DNA of 64,000 nucleotides from Intestinimonas sp052065695 (GCF_052065695.1 NZ_JBQHTM010000014.1:1-64000); one strand, 5' to 3'. Numbered from the stretch's first letter, positions 49,841 to 59,316 are shown. Notes: generated from the letters alone by a model not told the origin. Numbers and translations: made by a program.

Positions 49841-52801
49841 ATGAGCCTTCGCATCGGCATCGACATCGGCTCCACCACCGTCAAGGTCGTGGTGCTGGAT
49901 GAGGACAACAAACTCCTGTTCCGCTCCTACGAGCGGCACTATTCCAAGGCCCGGGAGCGGGCCTGTGAGACCCTCCACTCCATTCAGGACAAGCTGGCCG
50001 GAAAGGATGTGAAGCTGGTCATCACTGGCTCCGCCGGACTGGGCGTGGCCAAGGCCGCCGGCATCGACTTCGTTCAGGAGGTCTACGCCACCGCCGCCGC
50101 CGTCAACACCTACATCCCCGGCACCGACGCCGTCATCGAGCTGGGCGGTGAGGATGCCAAGATCATCTTCTTCGGCGGCGCTCTGGAGGAACGCATGAAC
50201 GGCTCCTGCGCCGGCGGCACCGGCGCCTTCATCGACCAGATGGCCTCCCTGCTCAACGTCTCCATCGACGAGCTGGACGCTCTCTCCCTCAAGCACGAGA
50301 AGATTTATCCCATCGCCTCCCGCTGCGGCGTCTTTGCCAAGAGCGACATCCAGCCCATCCTCAACCAGGGTGGGCGGAAGGAGGACGTGGCCGCCTCCAT
50401 CTTCCAGGCTGTGGTGGACCAGACCGTGGCCGGCCTTACCCAGGGCCGTGAGCTCAAGGGCAAGATCGTCTTTCTGGGCGGTCCCCTCTACTTCCTCATG
50501 GGCCTGCGGCAGCGGTTCGTGGAGACCCTGAAGCTGGACGAGGAGCACGCCATCTTCCCCGCCGATGGCGACTGCTTCGCCGCCATGGGCGCCGCCCTGT
50601 GCTCCACTGACTATGTGGAGCGCCCCTTTGACGAGGCCCTCAAGCTGCTGGAAGAGTCCGTGGAGGCCAAGAACACCATGGACACCCTCCTCCCCCTCTT
50701 TGACGGCCCCGAGCAGTATGAGGAATTTACCGTCCGCCACAATGCCAACCACCCTCCCGAGGTGGACGTGAGCACCTACACTGGCGACGCCTGGCTGGGC
50801 ATCGACGCCGGCTCCACCACTACCAAGATGTGCCTCATCGCCCCCGACGGCGGCCTCCTCTACACCTACTACCACTCCAACCTGGGCAATCCGGTGGCGG
50901 TGGTGCTGGAGCAGCTCAAGGAGATCTATAAGCTCTGCGGCGACCGCATCACCATCAAGGGCGCCGCCGTCACCGGCTACGGCGAAGATCTGGTCAAGAA
51001 CGCCTTCGGCTGTGACCTGGGCCTGGTGGAGACGGTGGCCCACTACAACGCCGCTGCCCACTTCAACCCCGACGTGGACTTCATCATCGACATCGGCGGC
51101 CAGGACATGAAGTGCTTCAAGATCCGCAACGGCGCCGTGGACTCCATCATGCTCAACGAGGCCTGCTCCTCCGGCTGCGGCTCCTTCATCGAGACCTTTG
51201 CCAAGGCCCTGGGCTACAACATCGCCGACTTCTCCAAGCTGGGCCTCTTCGCCCGGCATCCGGTGAACCTGGGCTCCCGCTGCACCGTGTTCATGAACTC
51301 CTCGGTGAAGCAGGCCCAGAAGGACGGTGCCAGCGTAGAGGACATCTCCGCCGGCCTCTCCATCTCCATCGTGAAGAACGCCGTCTACAAGGTCATCCGG
51401 GCCGCCTCCGCCGACGACCTGGGCAAGCACATCGTGGTCCAGGGCGGCACCTTCCTCAACGACGCCGTTCTCCGGGCCTTCGAGCTGGAGCTGGGCCGCA
51501 ACGTCACCCGGCCCACCATTGCCGGCCTTATGGGCGCCTTTGGAGCCGCCCTGGCCGCCCGGGACCTTCATCTGGAGAAGAGCTCCCTGTTAAGTGAAAA
51601 GGCTTTGCAGTCCTTCACCCACACCGCAAAGCCGGTGACCTGCAACCTGTGCACCAACCACTGCTCCCTCACCGTCAACAGCTTCGACGGCGGGCGCAAA
51701 TTCATCTCGGGCAACCGCTGCTCCCGCCCCTTGGGCAAGGAGAAGGTATCCATGCCCGACCTTATGGTCTACAAGTACAACAAGCTCCGGGCTATGGAGG
51801 GCAAGGGAGACGGCGACGGCTCCCGGGGCCGGATCGGCATTCCCTTTGGCCTCAACATGTACGAGAACCTGCCTTTCTGGTACACCTTCTTCACCAAGCT
51901 CAACTTCGAGGTGGTCCTCTCCCCCAAGTCCTCCCGGAAGCTCTACCTGAAGGGCCAGCACACTATCCCCTCCGACACGGTGTGCTACCCCGCCAAGCTC
52001 CTCCACGGCCACGTGGAGGCCCTGGTGGAGGAGGGCGTGGACGCCATCTGGTACCCCTGCATGTCCTACAACAACGACGAGGGCATCGGCGACAACCACT
52101 ACAACTGCCCCGTGGTGGCCTACTACCCCGAGCTGCTGGCCGCCAACGTACCCGTTCTTAAGCAGACCAAGTACCTGGACCCCTATGTGGGCCTCTGGCG
52201 GCACAAGGACTTTGAAAAGCGCGTCGCCAAACTCATGGAGGAGGAGTTCGGCATCCCCAGGAAAGAGTCGGTCCGGGCTGCCAAGGCGGCCTACGACGCC
52301 TACGACGCCTACGTCCACGACGTGCGGGAGACCGGCGCCAAGTACATCGCCCAGGCCCGGGCCGAGGGCCGGAACATCATCGTGGTGTGCGGCCGCCCCT
52401 ACCACATCGATCCGGAAATCAACCACGGTATCAACGACCTCATCACCTCCTTCGGCTTCGTGCTGGTCACCGAGGACGCCCTCTCCTACCTGGAGGGCTA
52501 CGCCCCCCGGAAGGTCCTCAACCAGTGGACCTTCCAGAGCCGGATGTACAACGCTGCCCGGTACGTCTGCACCCAGCCCGACATGCAGGTGGTGCAGCTG
52601 GTCTCCTTCGGCTGCGGCACCGACGCCATCACCACCGACGAGATGCGCGACATCCTGGAAAAGGGCGGCAAGCTCTACACCCAGCTGAAAATCGACGACA
52701 TCAACAACCTGGGCGCCGTGCGCATCCGCATCCGCTCCCTCATGGCAGCCATGGACGCCAGAAAGGGTCAGGAACCCGCCCGTGAAGAGGCTACCGCCTG
52801 A
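49841..52801 (+). CDS. 2-hydroxyacyl-CoA dehydratase activase-type protein (two BcrAD/BadFG domains plus DUF2229)
   Basis: A 986-aa protein. Domain 1 (1-300): ASKHA ATPase RIGIDIGSTTVKVVVLDE with the Fe-S cysteines in NGSCAGGTGAFIDQMA and ASRCGVFAKSD. Domain 2 (about 315-590): LGIDAGSTTTKMCLIA, EACSSGCGSFIETFA and GSRCTVFMNSS. The rest is a DUF2229 region with cysteines in CNLCTNHCSLTV and YPCMSYNNDE. Such activators use ATP to push an electron from ferredoxin onto a dehydratase, but these two-domain giants lack a known substrate. Homologues are often one chain of about 1400 residues; here the last third is a separate gene. Confidence 0.85.
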   Translation: MSLRIGIDIGSTTVKVVVLDEDNKLLFRSYERHYSKARERACETLHSIQDKLAGKDVKLVITGSAGLGVAKAAGIDFVQEVYATAAAVNTYIPGTDAVIELGGEDAKIIFFGGALEERMNGSCAGGTGAFIDQMASLLNVSIDELDALSLKHEKIYPIASRCGVFAKSDIQPILNQGGRKEDVAASIFQAVVDQTVAGLTQGRELKGKIVFLGGPLYFLMGLRQRFVETLKLDEEHAIFPADGDCFAAMGAALCSTDYVERPFDEALKLLEESVEAKNTMDTLLPLFDGPEQYEEFTVRHNANHPPEVDVSTYTGDAWLGIDAGSTTTKMCLIAPDGGLLYTYYHSNLGNPVAVVLEQLKEIYKLCGDRITIKGAAVTGYGEDLVKNAFGCDLGLVETVAHYNAAAHFNPDVDFIIDIGGQDMKCFKIRNGAVDSIMLNEACSSGCGSFIETFAKALGYNIADFSKLGLFARHPVNLGSRCTVFMNSSVKQAQKDGASVEDISAGLSISIVKNAVYKVIRAASADDLGKHIVVQGGTFLNDAVLRAFELELGRNVTRPTIAGLMGAFGAALAARDLHLEKSSLLSEKALQSFTHTAKPVTCNLCTNHCSLTVNSFDGGRKFISGNRCSRPLGKEKVSMPDLMVYKYNKLRAMEGKGDGDGSRGRIGIPFGLNMYENLPFWYTFFTKLNFEVVLSPKSSRKLYLKGQHTIPSDTVCYPAKLLHGHVEALVEEGVDAIWYPCMSYNNDEGIGDNHYNCPVVAYYPELLAANVPVLKQTKYLDPYVGLWRHKDFEKRVAKLMEEEFGIPRKESVRAAKAAYDAYDAYVHDVRETGAKYIAQARAEGRNIIVVCGRPYHIDPEINHGINDLITSFGFVLVTEDALSYLEGYAPRKVLNQWTFQSRMYNAARYVCTQPDMQVVQLVSFGCGTDAITTDEMRDILEKGGKLYTQLKIDDINNLGAVRIRIRSLMAAMDARKGQEPAREEATA

Positions 52802-52883
52802 GGCCCAGCGCCTGTCAGGTAAAAATACATGACAGCGTCGACCCGATCCGGGCGCGCCCCCATCGCTGAAAGGAACTACTGTT

Positions 52884-54215
52884 ATGGCAGAATTGGTATA
52901 CGACAAGACGGGCCGTCTCCTCTTCACCAAGGAGATGAAGGAGGAGTACACCCTCCTGGTCCCCCAGATGCTCCCCGACCACTTCGCCCTGCTGGTGCGC
53001 ATCATGCAGAACGAGGGCTACAAGGTGGAGATGCTGAGCAACACCGGCAAGCCGGTCATCGACGCCGGGCAGAAGTACGTCCACAACGACGCCTGCTACC
53101 CCGCCATCCTGGTTATCGGCCAGCTCATCAACGCGGTGCAGTGCGGCAAGTACGACCCCCACAAGGTGGCCCTGGTCATTACCCAGACCGGCGGCGGCTG
53201 CCGGGCCTCCAACTACATCCACCTGCTCCGCAAGGCCCTGGAGAAGGCGGGCCTCTCCTATGTCCCCGTCATCTCGGTGAACCTGTCCGGCCTGGAGCAC
53301 AACCCCGGCTTCAAGCTCACCCTGGGCTTCATCCGCAAGGCCATCTTCGCCGTCATGTACGGCGACCTCATCATGAACGTGGGCAACCAGGTCCGCCCCT
53401 ACGAGGTCACCGCCGGGGACACCGACCGGGTGACCTCCGAGTGCATGGACTTCCTGCTGGAGGACATGGCCAAGGGCAAGGGCCTCTCCTACAAGAGTAT
53501 GGTGAAGAATTTTGACCGCATCATCGACCGCTTCAAGGCCATCCCCGTCACCGGCGAGGAGAAGGTCCGCGTGGGCGTGGTGGGCGAGATCTATGTCAAG
53601 TACGCCCCCCTGGGCAACAACAACCTCAACCAGTTCCTCCTCTCCGAGGGGGCGGAGCCGGTAGTCCCCGGTTTGGTGGACTTCGTCATTTTCAAGATCT
53701 ACAACCGGGACGTGGATGTGGACCTCTACGGCGGCAAGTGGGTAAAGCAGGCGGTGTGCCGCCTCTTCGCCAACTATGTGAAAAAGTACCAGCACGCCCT
53801 CATCGACGCCCTGAAGCGCTCCAACCGCTTCCGGGCCCCCGGCGACTTTGACGAGCTCCACAGCTACATCAAGGGCTACCTGGGCGACGGCAATAAGATG
53901 GGCGAAGGCTGGCTTCTCACCGCTGAGATGCTGGAGCTCATCCACACCGGCGTGCCCAATATCGTCTGCACTCAACCCTTCGGCTGCCTGCCCAACCACA
54001 TTGTGGGCAAGGGTATGATCCGCAAGCTCAAGGATGACTACCCCTGGAGCAACATTGTGGCCATCGACTACGACCCTGGCGCCACCAAGATCAACCAGGA
54101 AAACCGTATCAAGCTCATGCTGGCCAACGCCCGTGGCCTCGCCAAACAGCACGCCGAGGAGGAGGCTTACGCATCCGCTCCGGCGGACACCAAGGCTGAG
54201 CCTGTCAGCGTGTGA
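52884..54215 (+). CDS. Dehydratase-type partner protein (C-terminal part of the activase family, separate gene)
   Basis: A 443-aa protein homologous to the last third of the long activase-related proteins and distantly to the HgdB/HgdA dehydratase fold: DACYPAILVIGQLINAVQCG, TQTGGGCRASNYIHLLRKAL, NPGFKLTLGFIRKAIFAVMY and CTQPFGCLPNHIVGKGMIRK, where the cysteines could hold a [4Fe-4S] cluster. It starts 82 bases after the first gene with its own AAAGGA and ATG, so it is a real second gene and not a frameshift. The two proteins should form one complex. Confidence 0.82.
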   Translation: MAELVYDKTGRLLFTKEMKEEYTLLVPQMLPDHFALLVRIMQNEGYKVEMLSNTGKPVIDAGQKYVHNDACYPAILVIGQLINAVQCGKYDPHKVALVITQTGGGCRASNYIHLLRKALEKAGLSYVPVISVNLSGLEHNPGFKLTLGFIRKAIFAVMYGDLIMNVGNQVRPYEVTAGDTDRVTSECMDFLLEDMAKGKGLSYKSMVKNFDRIIDRFKAIPVTGEEKVRVGVVGEIYVKYAPLGNNNLNQFLLSEGAEPVVPGLVDFVIFKIYNRDVDVDLYGGKWVKQAVCRLFANYVKKYQHALIDALKRSNRFRAPGDFDELHSYIKGYLGDGNKMGEGWLLTAEMLELIHTGVPNIVCTQPFGCLPNHIVGKGMIRKLKDDYPWSNIVAIDYDPGATKINQENRIKLMLANARGLAKQHAEEEAYASAPADTKAEPVSV

Positions 54216-54221
54216 TCTCCC

Positions 54222-54252
54222 TCCCCGGTCTCCCAGTTTGGGAGACCGGGGA
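54222..54252 (+). terminator. Intrinsic terminator after the dehydratase-type gene
   Basis: CCCCGGTCTCCC, loop agttt, GGGAGACCGGGG: a 12-bp perfect stem directly after the stop; the T run is short. Confidence 0.75.
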
Positions 54253-54294
54253 TTCCCCTATGGTGGGAATTTCCCTAGACTGGAGGAATACCAA

Positions 54295-54858
54295 ATGGAA
54301 CAGCTACACTTTGTGGACGCCTGTACTGATGAGCACTTTCGCGCCATGTCCCTCATCCACGCCTTAGGCTGGAGAGACACTTATGTGGACGCAGTGCCGG
54401 CGGAGTATATGGCTCGGGAGATCACCGATGAGCGCTGGGTCCCCTTTTTCCGGGACGACTATCGCCTCAAGCGCTGTCATGGTCTTTTGCTTTATAGAGA
54501 TGACACTCCGGTGGCCTGCATCAACTATGGCCCTGCCCGGACCGAGAACTACAATGCCGGCACCAAGGAGGGCTCCGACTTTCCCAACGCCGCCTATGCC
54601 GGCTGGGGAGAGCTCATCTCCTTCTATACCCACCCCGCCGAACGGGGCAAGGGCTACGGCAGTCTCCTCATCGAGGAGGCCATGGACCGCCTGCGGCGGG
54701 AGGGCTACAAGAACTGCTTTGTCTTTGTTCTCCGGGAGAACGAAAAGGCTCGCCGGTTCTATGCCGCCCATGGCTTCTCCTGGGACGGCACCCACGCCGA
54801 CATTCCCTTCCCCCCCGACGCTATCTGTGTGGACCTGCGCTACACAAGGGAGCTGTGA
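54295..54858 (+). CDS. GNAT-family N-acetyltransferase
   Basis: A 187-aa acetyltransferase. The acetyl-CoA motif reads SFYTHPAERGKGYGSLLIEE (R-x-x-G-x-G), followed by CFVFVLRENEKARRFYAAHG. TGGAGGA lies before the ATG at 54295. A longer in-frame extension reaches back into the preceding gene and is rejected. The substrate is unknown. Its stop overlaps a GTG of the next gene (GTGA), so it is transcribed with the lipoprotein. Confidence 0.87.
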   Translation: MEQLHFVDACTDEHFRAMSLIHALGWRDTYVDAVPAEYMAREITDERWVPFFRDDYRLKRCHGLLLYRDDTPVACINYGPARTENYNAGTKEGSDFPNAAYAGWGELISFYTHPAERGKGYGSLLIEEAMDRLRREGYKNCFVFVLRENEKARRFYAAHGFSWDGTHADIPFPPDAICVDLRYTREL

Positions 54859-54860
54859 CC

Positions 54861-55682
54861 ATGAGAAAGCCGATCCTACCCGCCCTGCTGTGCGCCCTGG
54901 CCCTCTTGGCCGCCTGCGGCAAGGAGGAGCCCCTCAACTGGACGCCCACCCCCGCCACACCTCGGCCGACAGCCACTGCCGCTGCCGAAGATGAGGCGCC
55001 CTGGGCCTCCCTCACCGTGGACGACCTTCCCACCTCCCTGGCCGACCCCAACGATCTCTTTTCTGATGATAGTCCACAGGTCTATCTCCTGGGCTGCAAG
55101 CTCAGTGAAGAACTTTACCTTTACGGTCTGAACGACGGCTACGGCGGTGGCGTCCTCCTCCGCCGTGGGGAGGAGCTCACCCACTTCGACCAGGAATTCG
55201 CCTCTCCGGAGACCCCTGCCCTGCCGGAGCTCTACCTCACCGACACCGACGGTGACGATCAGGAGGAGCTGGCGGTCCGCTACCTCATGGAAGCCCAGGG
55301 GGACAGGATCGCCTATGACCTCCATGTCTATCGCCTGGTGGAGGACACCTGGTCCGACCTGGCTGTCACCCATGAGGTCTGTGCTCAGAAAGCGTTGGAT
55401 GAAGTGACCACCGCTTATGATACCGGCACAGGACAGTTCACCCTGTCCTACGGCGCCACCAGCGCCGTCTACCAGGTACCCGGTCAGTACCAGTCCCACC
55501 CAGGCCAGCTTACGCTGGACACCTGCTTCTTCCGGGAACAGGAAGGAGTCTTCACCGTGGTGCTGGGTGCCCGGCTGGACGCCACCGGCGTCCTCTTTGC
55601 CAACGTGCTGGCCACCATCGACTGTGAAGGGGATACCTTTACCCTGCGGGACATCCGGGTAGAACCCACCACGGTGGTCTGA
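54861..55682 (+). CDS. Lipoprotein with FG-GAP-like acidic repeat (paralogue of the one at 57180)
   Basis: A 273-aa exported lipoprotein: signal peptide ending ALALLAACG (Cys20), a Pro/Thr linker (TPTPATPRPTATAAA) and a beta-rich domain containing YLTDTDGDDQEELAVRYL, a calcium-type DxDGDxxEE motif. It shares order and wording with the 57180 lipoprotein (LTVDDLPTSL here, LTLNDFPTQL there), so the two are duplicates on either side of the MATE gene. Function unknown. The ATG at 54861 is eight bases from GGGAG. Confidence 0.7.
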   Translation: MRKPILPALLCALALLAACGKEEPLNWTPTPATPRPTATAAAEDEAPWASLTVDDLPTSLADPNDLFSDDSPQVYLLGCKLSEELYLYGLNDGYGGGVLLRRGEELTHFDQEFASPETPALPELYLTDTDGDDQEELAVRYLMEAQGDRIAYDLHVYRLVEDTWSDLAVTHEVCAQKALDEVTTAYDTGTGQFTLSYGATSAVYQVPGQYQSHPGQLTLDTCFFREQEGVFTVVLGARLDATGVLFANVLATIDCEGDTFTLRDIRVEPTTVV

Positions 55683-55708
55683 ATTTGATATGGAAAGGAG
55701 GAGCACAT

Positions 55709-57046
55709 ATGGATGACGCCCGTATGGGCACCATGCCGGTACGTCCGCTTCTGCTGCGGATGGCCTGGCCCATGATGCTCTCTATGCTCATCCAGGCCCT
55801 CTACAACCTGGTGGACTCCATGTTCGTCTCCCGGCTCAGCGGAGAGGCCTTCCAAGCCCTGTCCCTGGCCTATCCGGTGCAGATGTTTATGGTGGCGGTC
55901 TGCGTGGGTGTTGGTGTAGGGCTCAATGCCCTCCTCTCCAAGCGTCTGGGCCAGGGAGACCGGACGGAGGCCAAGGCAGTGGCCCTCAACGGCGTATTCC
56001 TCTATCTGCTGTGCTACCTCATTTTCCTCTCCTTTGCCCTGTTCCTCACCCGGCCCTTCATGGCCTTCTTCACTGCCGATCCCACCATTCTGTCGGCGGG
56101 GAGGACCTACCTCACCATTGTCACCGGTGTCTCGGTGGGCATGACCATGCAGTTTACCACCGAGCGCATCCTTCTGGCCTGCGGCGACCCGGTGGGACCC
56201 ATGGTGATCCAGGGGGTGGGCGCTGTGGTCAACCTGATTATGGACCCCATCCTCATTTTCGGTCTGGGGCCTTTCCCCGCCCTGGGAGTGGCCGGCGCCG
56301 CCATCGCCACTGTCATGGGCCAGTGGACCGGCATGGCCGTGGGCTTTCTTCTTCTCCGTCGGCTCCGTCGCTTCCCCCTCTCCCCCAAAGGTTTTCGCCC
56401 CAGAGGAGACATCCTGGCCGAGCTGTGCCGGATCGGCATCCCTGCTGCCGCAATGCAATCCCTCTCCTCTGTTATGACTCTGGGCCTCAACAAAATCATG
56501 GCCCTCTACGACCCCGGTGCCGTCTTTATCCTGGGCGCATATTTTAAACTCCAGACCTTCCTCATCATGCCGGTTTCCGGACTCACCAACGGACTCACCC
56601 CTTTGGTGGCCTACAACTACGGCGCCAGGAGCCGGGAGCGCATCCTGGCTCTGACCCGGTTCGCCCTGTTCCTGGGCGCCGTCATCATGGCTGTGGGCAC
56701 TGTCCTGCTGCTCTTCATCCCCGGCCCCCTTCTTGGTCTCTTCGGCGCCGATCAGACCGTTCTGAACTCCGGTATCCCGGCCCTGCGGTGGATTGCTGTC
56801 GGTCTCATATTCAGCGGGCTCTCCACCGTGCTCTGTGCCGTCTTTCAGGCCCTTGGCGCCGCCATGACCAGTCTGGTTATCTCCCTGCTGCGCCAGGTGG
56901 TCCTCATCCTCCCCGCCGCCTATCTCCTTGGCCTTGTCCAAGCCCAGCTCACATGGCTCTCTTTTCCTCTGGCCGAGGTCCTCACCTGTCTGGCCGCGTT
57001 GATCCTTTTCCGCCGCATCCAAAGGAAAAGGCTGTCGGAATTGTGA
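55709..57046 (+). CDS. MATE family efflux transporter
   Basis: A 445-aa exporter with 12 predicted membrane helices. Family features: MAWPMMLSMLIQALYNLVDS at TM1, the GEEA-like region LSGEAFQALSLAYPVQMF, and the pseudo-symmetric second half (IPAAAMQSLSSVMTLGLNKI). It would export cationic drugs in exchange for Na+ or H+. An AAAGGAGGAG site precedes the ATG at 55709. It is 26 bases after the first lipoprotein gene, so it is likely in the same transcript. Confidence 0.9.
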   Translation: MDDARMGTMPVRPLLLRMAWPMMLSMLIQALYNLVDSMFVSRLSGEAFQALSLAYPVQMFMVAVCVGVGVGLNALLSKRLGQGDRTEAKAVALNGVFLYLLCYLIFLSFALFLTRPFMAFFTADPTILSAGRTYLTIVTGVSVGMTMQFTTERILLACGDPVGPMVIQGVGAVVNLIMDPILIFGLGPFPALGVAGAAIATVMGQWTGMAVGFLLLRRLRRFPLSPKGFRPRGDILAELCRIGIPAAAMQSLSSVMTLGLNKIMALYDPGAVFILGAYFKLQTFLIMPVSGLTNGLTPLVAYNYGARSRERILALTRFALFLGAVIMAVGTVLLLFIPGPLLGLFGADQTVLNSGIPALRWIAVGLIFSGLSTVLCAVFQALGAAMTSLVISLLRQVVLILPAAYLLGLVQAQLTWLSFPLAEVLTCLAALILFRRIQRKRLSEL

Positions 57047-57097
57047 CCTGGTGACAGCTTTGGAACCAATCGTTACCCATTATTCATAACTTTATGG

Positions 57098-57126
57098 TTG
57101 TTTTCTTCCGTCAGAGAGGGTATAAT
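57098..57126 (+). promoter_or_regulatory. Promoter for the second lipoprotein
   Basis: TTGTTT at 57098-57103, a 17-bp spacer and TATAAT at 57121-57126. Confidence 0.65.
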
Positions 57127-57179
57127 CTACGGACGAACCATTCTTTATGCCCCAAGATATGGAAGGGAGGGCCTTCCCT

Positions 57180-58154
57180 TTGAAAAAGCTCATTACCCTA
57201 TGCACTGCCTGTCTGCTGGCTCTATCCGGCTGCAATGGTGACACCTCGACCACGCCATCTCCAGAACTGTCGGAAACCCCCGTCGCCACTCTCGCTGTGG
57301 AGACACCAGTCCCCACCACTGAGGCTCCTGACGCTACGCCTCTGCCAACCGACACTCTGTCTCCGGAGGTTCAGCCCACGGAAACGCTGCCTCTCCCCAC
57401 CGGTACACCCTTTCTGTGGGACGGCGACCCGGACAGTCTGACCCTCAACGACTTCCCTACCCAGCTCTCCAGCGGCGAGCAGGTATTGGAGGCTGTCACA
57501 GCACTGGGCCCGGATGATGCGGGACTTTATCTGGTGTGTCAGATCCCGGACCAGGATACTTGGCTCTATGCCGCCTGCGGACCGGGGGACAAACAGGGTC
57601 TCATTCTTCGGGTAGGTACCGAGTGGCGCTACGACACCATCCCCTTCCTCTCTGACCAGGCGTATATGCCGGCTATGGCCTATGGGGACTTCGACGGTGA
57701 CCAGTCCCAGGAGTTGGCTGTGGTACCCTATCTGGGTGGTAACACAGGCGGCAATACCTGGGGCCTTTATATGGTAGATTTCAGCACCGGCAGCTGGGAT
57801 GTCCAGCAGTTTACCCCCGGTGACTATGTGGCGATTTTGTCTCTGTCGGTGTCCAGCAGCTATAATGCCGATGCCAACACCGTTACCATTACCGCCGGTG
57901 ACGCCCAGCTCACTCTGGATATGACCGAATTGGGTTTCCCCGTTCCTGGCGGCGAAGTGGTGGTCTCCCCCGGCAGTCTGGCCCTCTTTACCACCGAGGG
58001 TGACGATCTCTACGCCACCTTCTCTCTAGACCTGAATGCGCCTGCCATCCCAGAGGGCAGTCTGGACCAGGCCGTCCTGCTTCATACAGAAGTAGTCTAC
58101 ACCGGTTCCGCCTTCGGCCTCAACGCTCCCTCCCTGTCTCTGCCGGAAATTTAA
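57180..58154 (+). CDS. Lipoprotein with FG-GAP-like acidic repeat (paralogue of the one at 54861)
   Basis: A 324-aa lipoprotein. A TTG start at 57180 (GGGAGG at about 10 bases) gives a clean signal peptide, KKLITLCTACLLALSGC, with Cys17 as lipid site; the first ATG upstream would add 11 unlikely residues. A long Thr/Pro linker (about residues 20-75) is followed by a domain with AYGDFDGDQSQELAVVPYL. It matches the 54861 protein in layout and several stretches. Function unknown; it has its own promoter. Confidence 0.68.
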   Translation: MKKLITLCTACLLALSGCNGDTSTTPSPELSETPVATLAVETPVPTTEAPDATPLPTDTLSPEVQPTETLPLPTGTPFLWDGDPDSLTLNDFPTQLSSGEQVLEAVTALGPDDAGLYLVCQIPDQDTWLYAACGPGDKQGLILRVGTEWRYDTIPFLSDQAYMPAMAYGDFDGDQSQELAVVPYLGGNTGGNTWGLYMVDFSTGSWDVQQFTPGDYVAILSLSVSSSYNADANTVTITAGDAQLTLDMTELGFPVPGGEVVVSPGSLALFTTEGDDLYATFSLDLNAPAIPEGSLDQAVLLHTEVVYTGSAFGLNAPSLSLPEI

Positions 58155-58166
58155 AACGACATATCT

Positions 58167-58206
58167 ACCCCCTCCCCACCGTACATTGTGAGGAGGGGGT
58201 ATTTTT
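58167..58206 (+). terminator. Terminator hairpin that also holds the next gene's ribosome-binding site
   Basis: CCCCCTCC paired with GGAGGGGG, followed by TATTTTT, immediately before the ATG at 58207. The GGAGG half of the stem is also the only ribosome-binding site for the phosphate transporter. When folded it should stop transcription or hide the site. Confidence 0.7.
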
Positions 58207-59211
58207 ATGTCTTTTTCTTCTCTGGCAGATGCTCTGTCGGTCCCCGGCCTGTTGCCTGTTGCCCTCCTAACGCTGGGCGTCATTTTGGTCAACGGCTGGA
58301 CCGACGCCCCCAACGCCATCGCCACCGCCGTGGCCTCCAAAGCCCTTTCCTTCTCCGCTGCTGCCATGCTTGCGGCGGCGTGCAACCTGTTGGGCGCCCT
58401 TCTCTCCGCCGTCTATTTCCCCGCCGTCACCCGTACCGTCCTGGAACTGGCCCAGTTTGGCGACGACCGACAGACCGCGCTGTGGACTCTCTGTGCCGCC
58501 ATGGCCGCCATTGTCATATGGTCCACAGCGGCCTGGCTGTTCGGCATCCCCACCAGTGAGAGCCATGGACTGCTGGCCGGGCTGACAGGCGCCTCTCTTG
58601 CTCTGGATGGGGGTATCAATAACGTGGGCCTATGGGCTTGGATCAGGCTCTTGCTGTCTCTCCCGCTGTCCGTGGGGCTGGGCTGGCTCCTAGCAAAGAT
58701 TTTTTCCGCCTGTCCGGCCCAGCCATGGAGCGCCGCCTTTTATCGCTGTGCCCAGCGTGTAAGCGCGGCGGCCATGGCCTTCCTCCACGGCGCCCAGGAT
58801 GGGCAGAAATTTCTGAGCATCTTTTTGCTGGGTCTCGCTCTGGCCACCGGACAGAGCAGCACCGCCGGACCCACACCTCTGTGGCTCACCGCCCTGTGTG
58901 CCGGAACTATGGCTCTGGGTACCGCCCTCGGAGGCCGTAAGATCATTGACACTGTGGGGCGAGACATGGTGTCTCTGGACCTCCGCCGGGGACTGGTCGC
59001 CGACTTGGCCGGGGCTGGCGCCCTTTTCCTCTGCACCCTTCTGGGTCTCCCCGTCTCCACCACCCACACCAAAACCGCCGCCATTTTGGGAGCCGGATGT
59101 CATCCAAACTGGAAGGTCGCCCGCTCTATCGTCCTGGCCTGGTTGTTTACCTTTCCAGCCTGCGGCTTTCTGGGCTTTCTCTGCACCAAATTACTCTTGT
59201 TTTTTCTGTAA
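58207..59211 (+). CDS. pit: PiT-family inorganic phosphate transporter
   Basis: A 334-aa membrane protein with two PiT signature repeats: NGWTDAPNAIATAVASKALS near the N-terminus and GLPVSTTHTKTAAILGAG near the C-terminus, plus IPTSESHGLLAGLTGASLA and AFLHGAQDGQKFLSIF. It imports phosphate with cations. No PhoU-like gene adjoins it. In a window that also has ppx and ppk this could supply phosphate for polyphosphate, but they are 36 kb apart. Confidence 0.9.
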   Translation: MSFSSLADALSVPGLLPVALLTLGVILVNGWTDAPNAIATAVASKALSFSAAAMLAAACNLLGALLSAVYFPAVTRTVLELAQFGDDRQTALWTLCAAMAAIVIWSTAAWLFGIPTSESHGLLAGLTGASLALDGGINNVGLWAWIRLLLSLPLSVGLGWLLAKIFSACPAQPWSAAFYRCAQRVSAAAMAFLHGAQDGQKFLSIFLLGLALATGQSSTAGPTPLWLTALCAGTMALGTALGGRKIIDTVGRDMVSLDLRRGLVADLAGAGALFLCTLLGLPVSTTHTKTAAILGAGCHPNWKVARSIVLAWLFTFPACGFLGFLCTKLLLFFL

Positions 59212-59316
59212 AACCTCTTTTCATTCGGCAGAAAAGTGTATATAATGATGATGTATGTGCAGCGGCGGGTCGTCCAGGACGGCGGGCGCCGCAATCAGAT
59301 CAACGGAGGAAAAACC

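Noticed and set aside
49826..51571. Minus-strand frame of 581 codons
   Set aside because: Antisense of the activase gene, whose two ATPase domains are unmistakable.
52801..52884. Frameshift between the two activase-type genes
   Set aside because: The second gene has its own AAAGGA site and ATG, and the 82-base gap has stops in the frame that would be needed.
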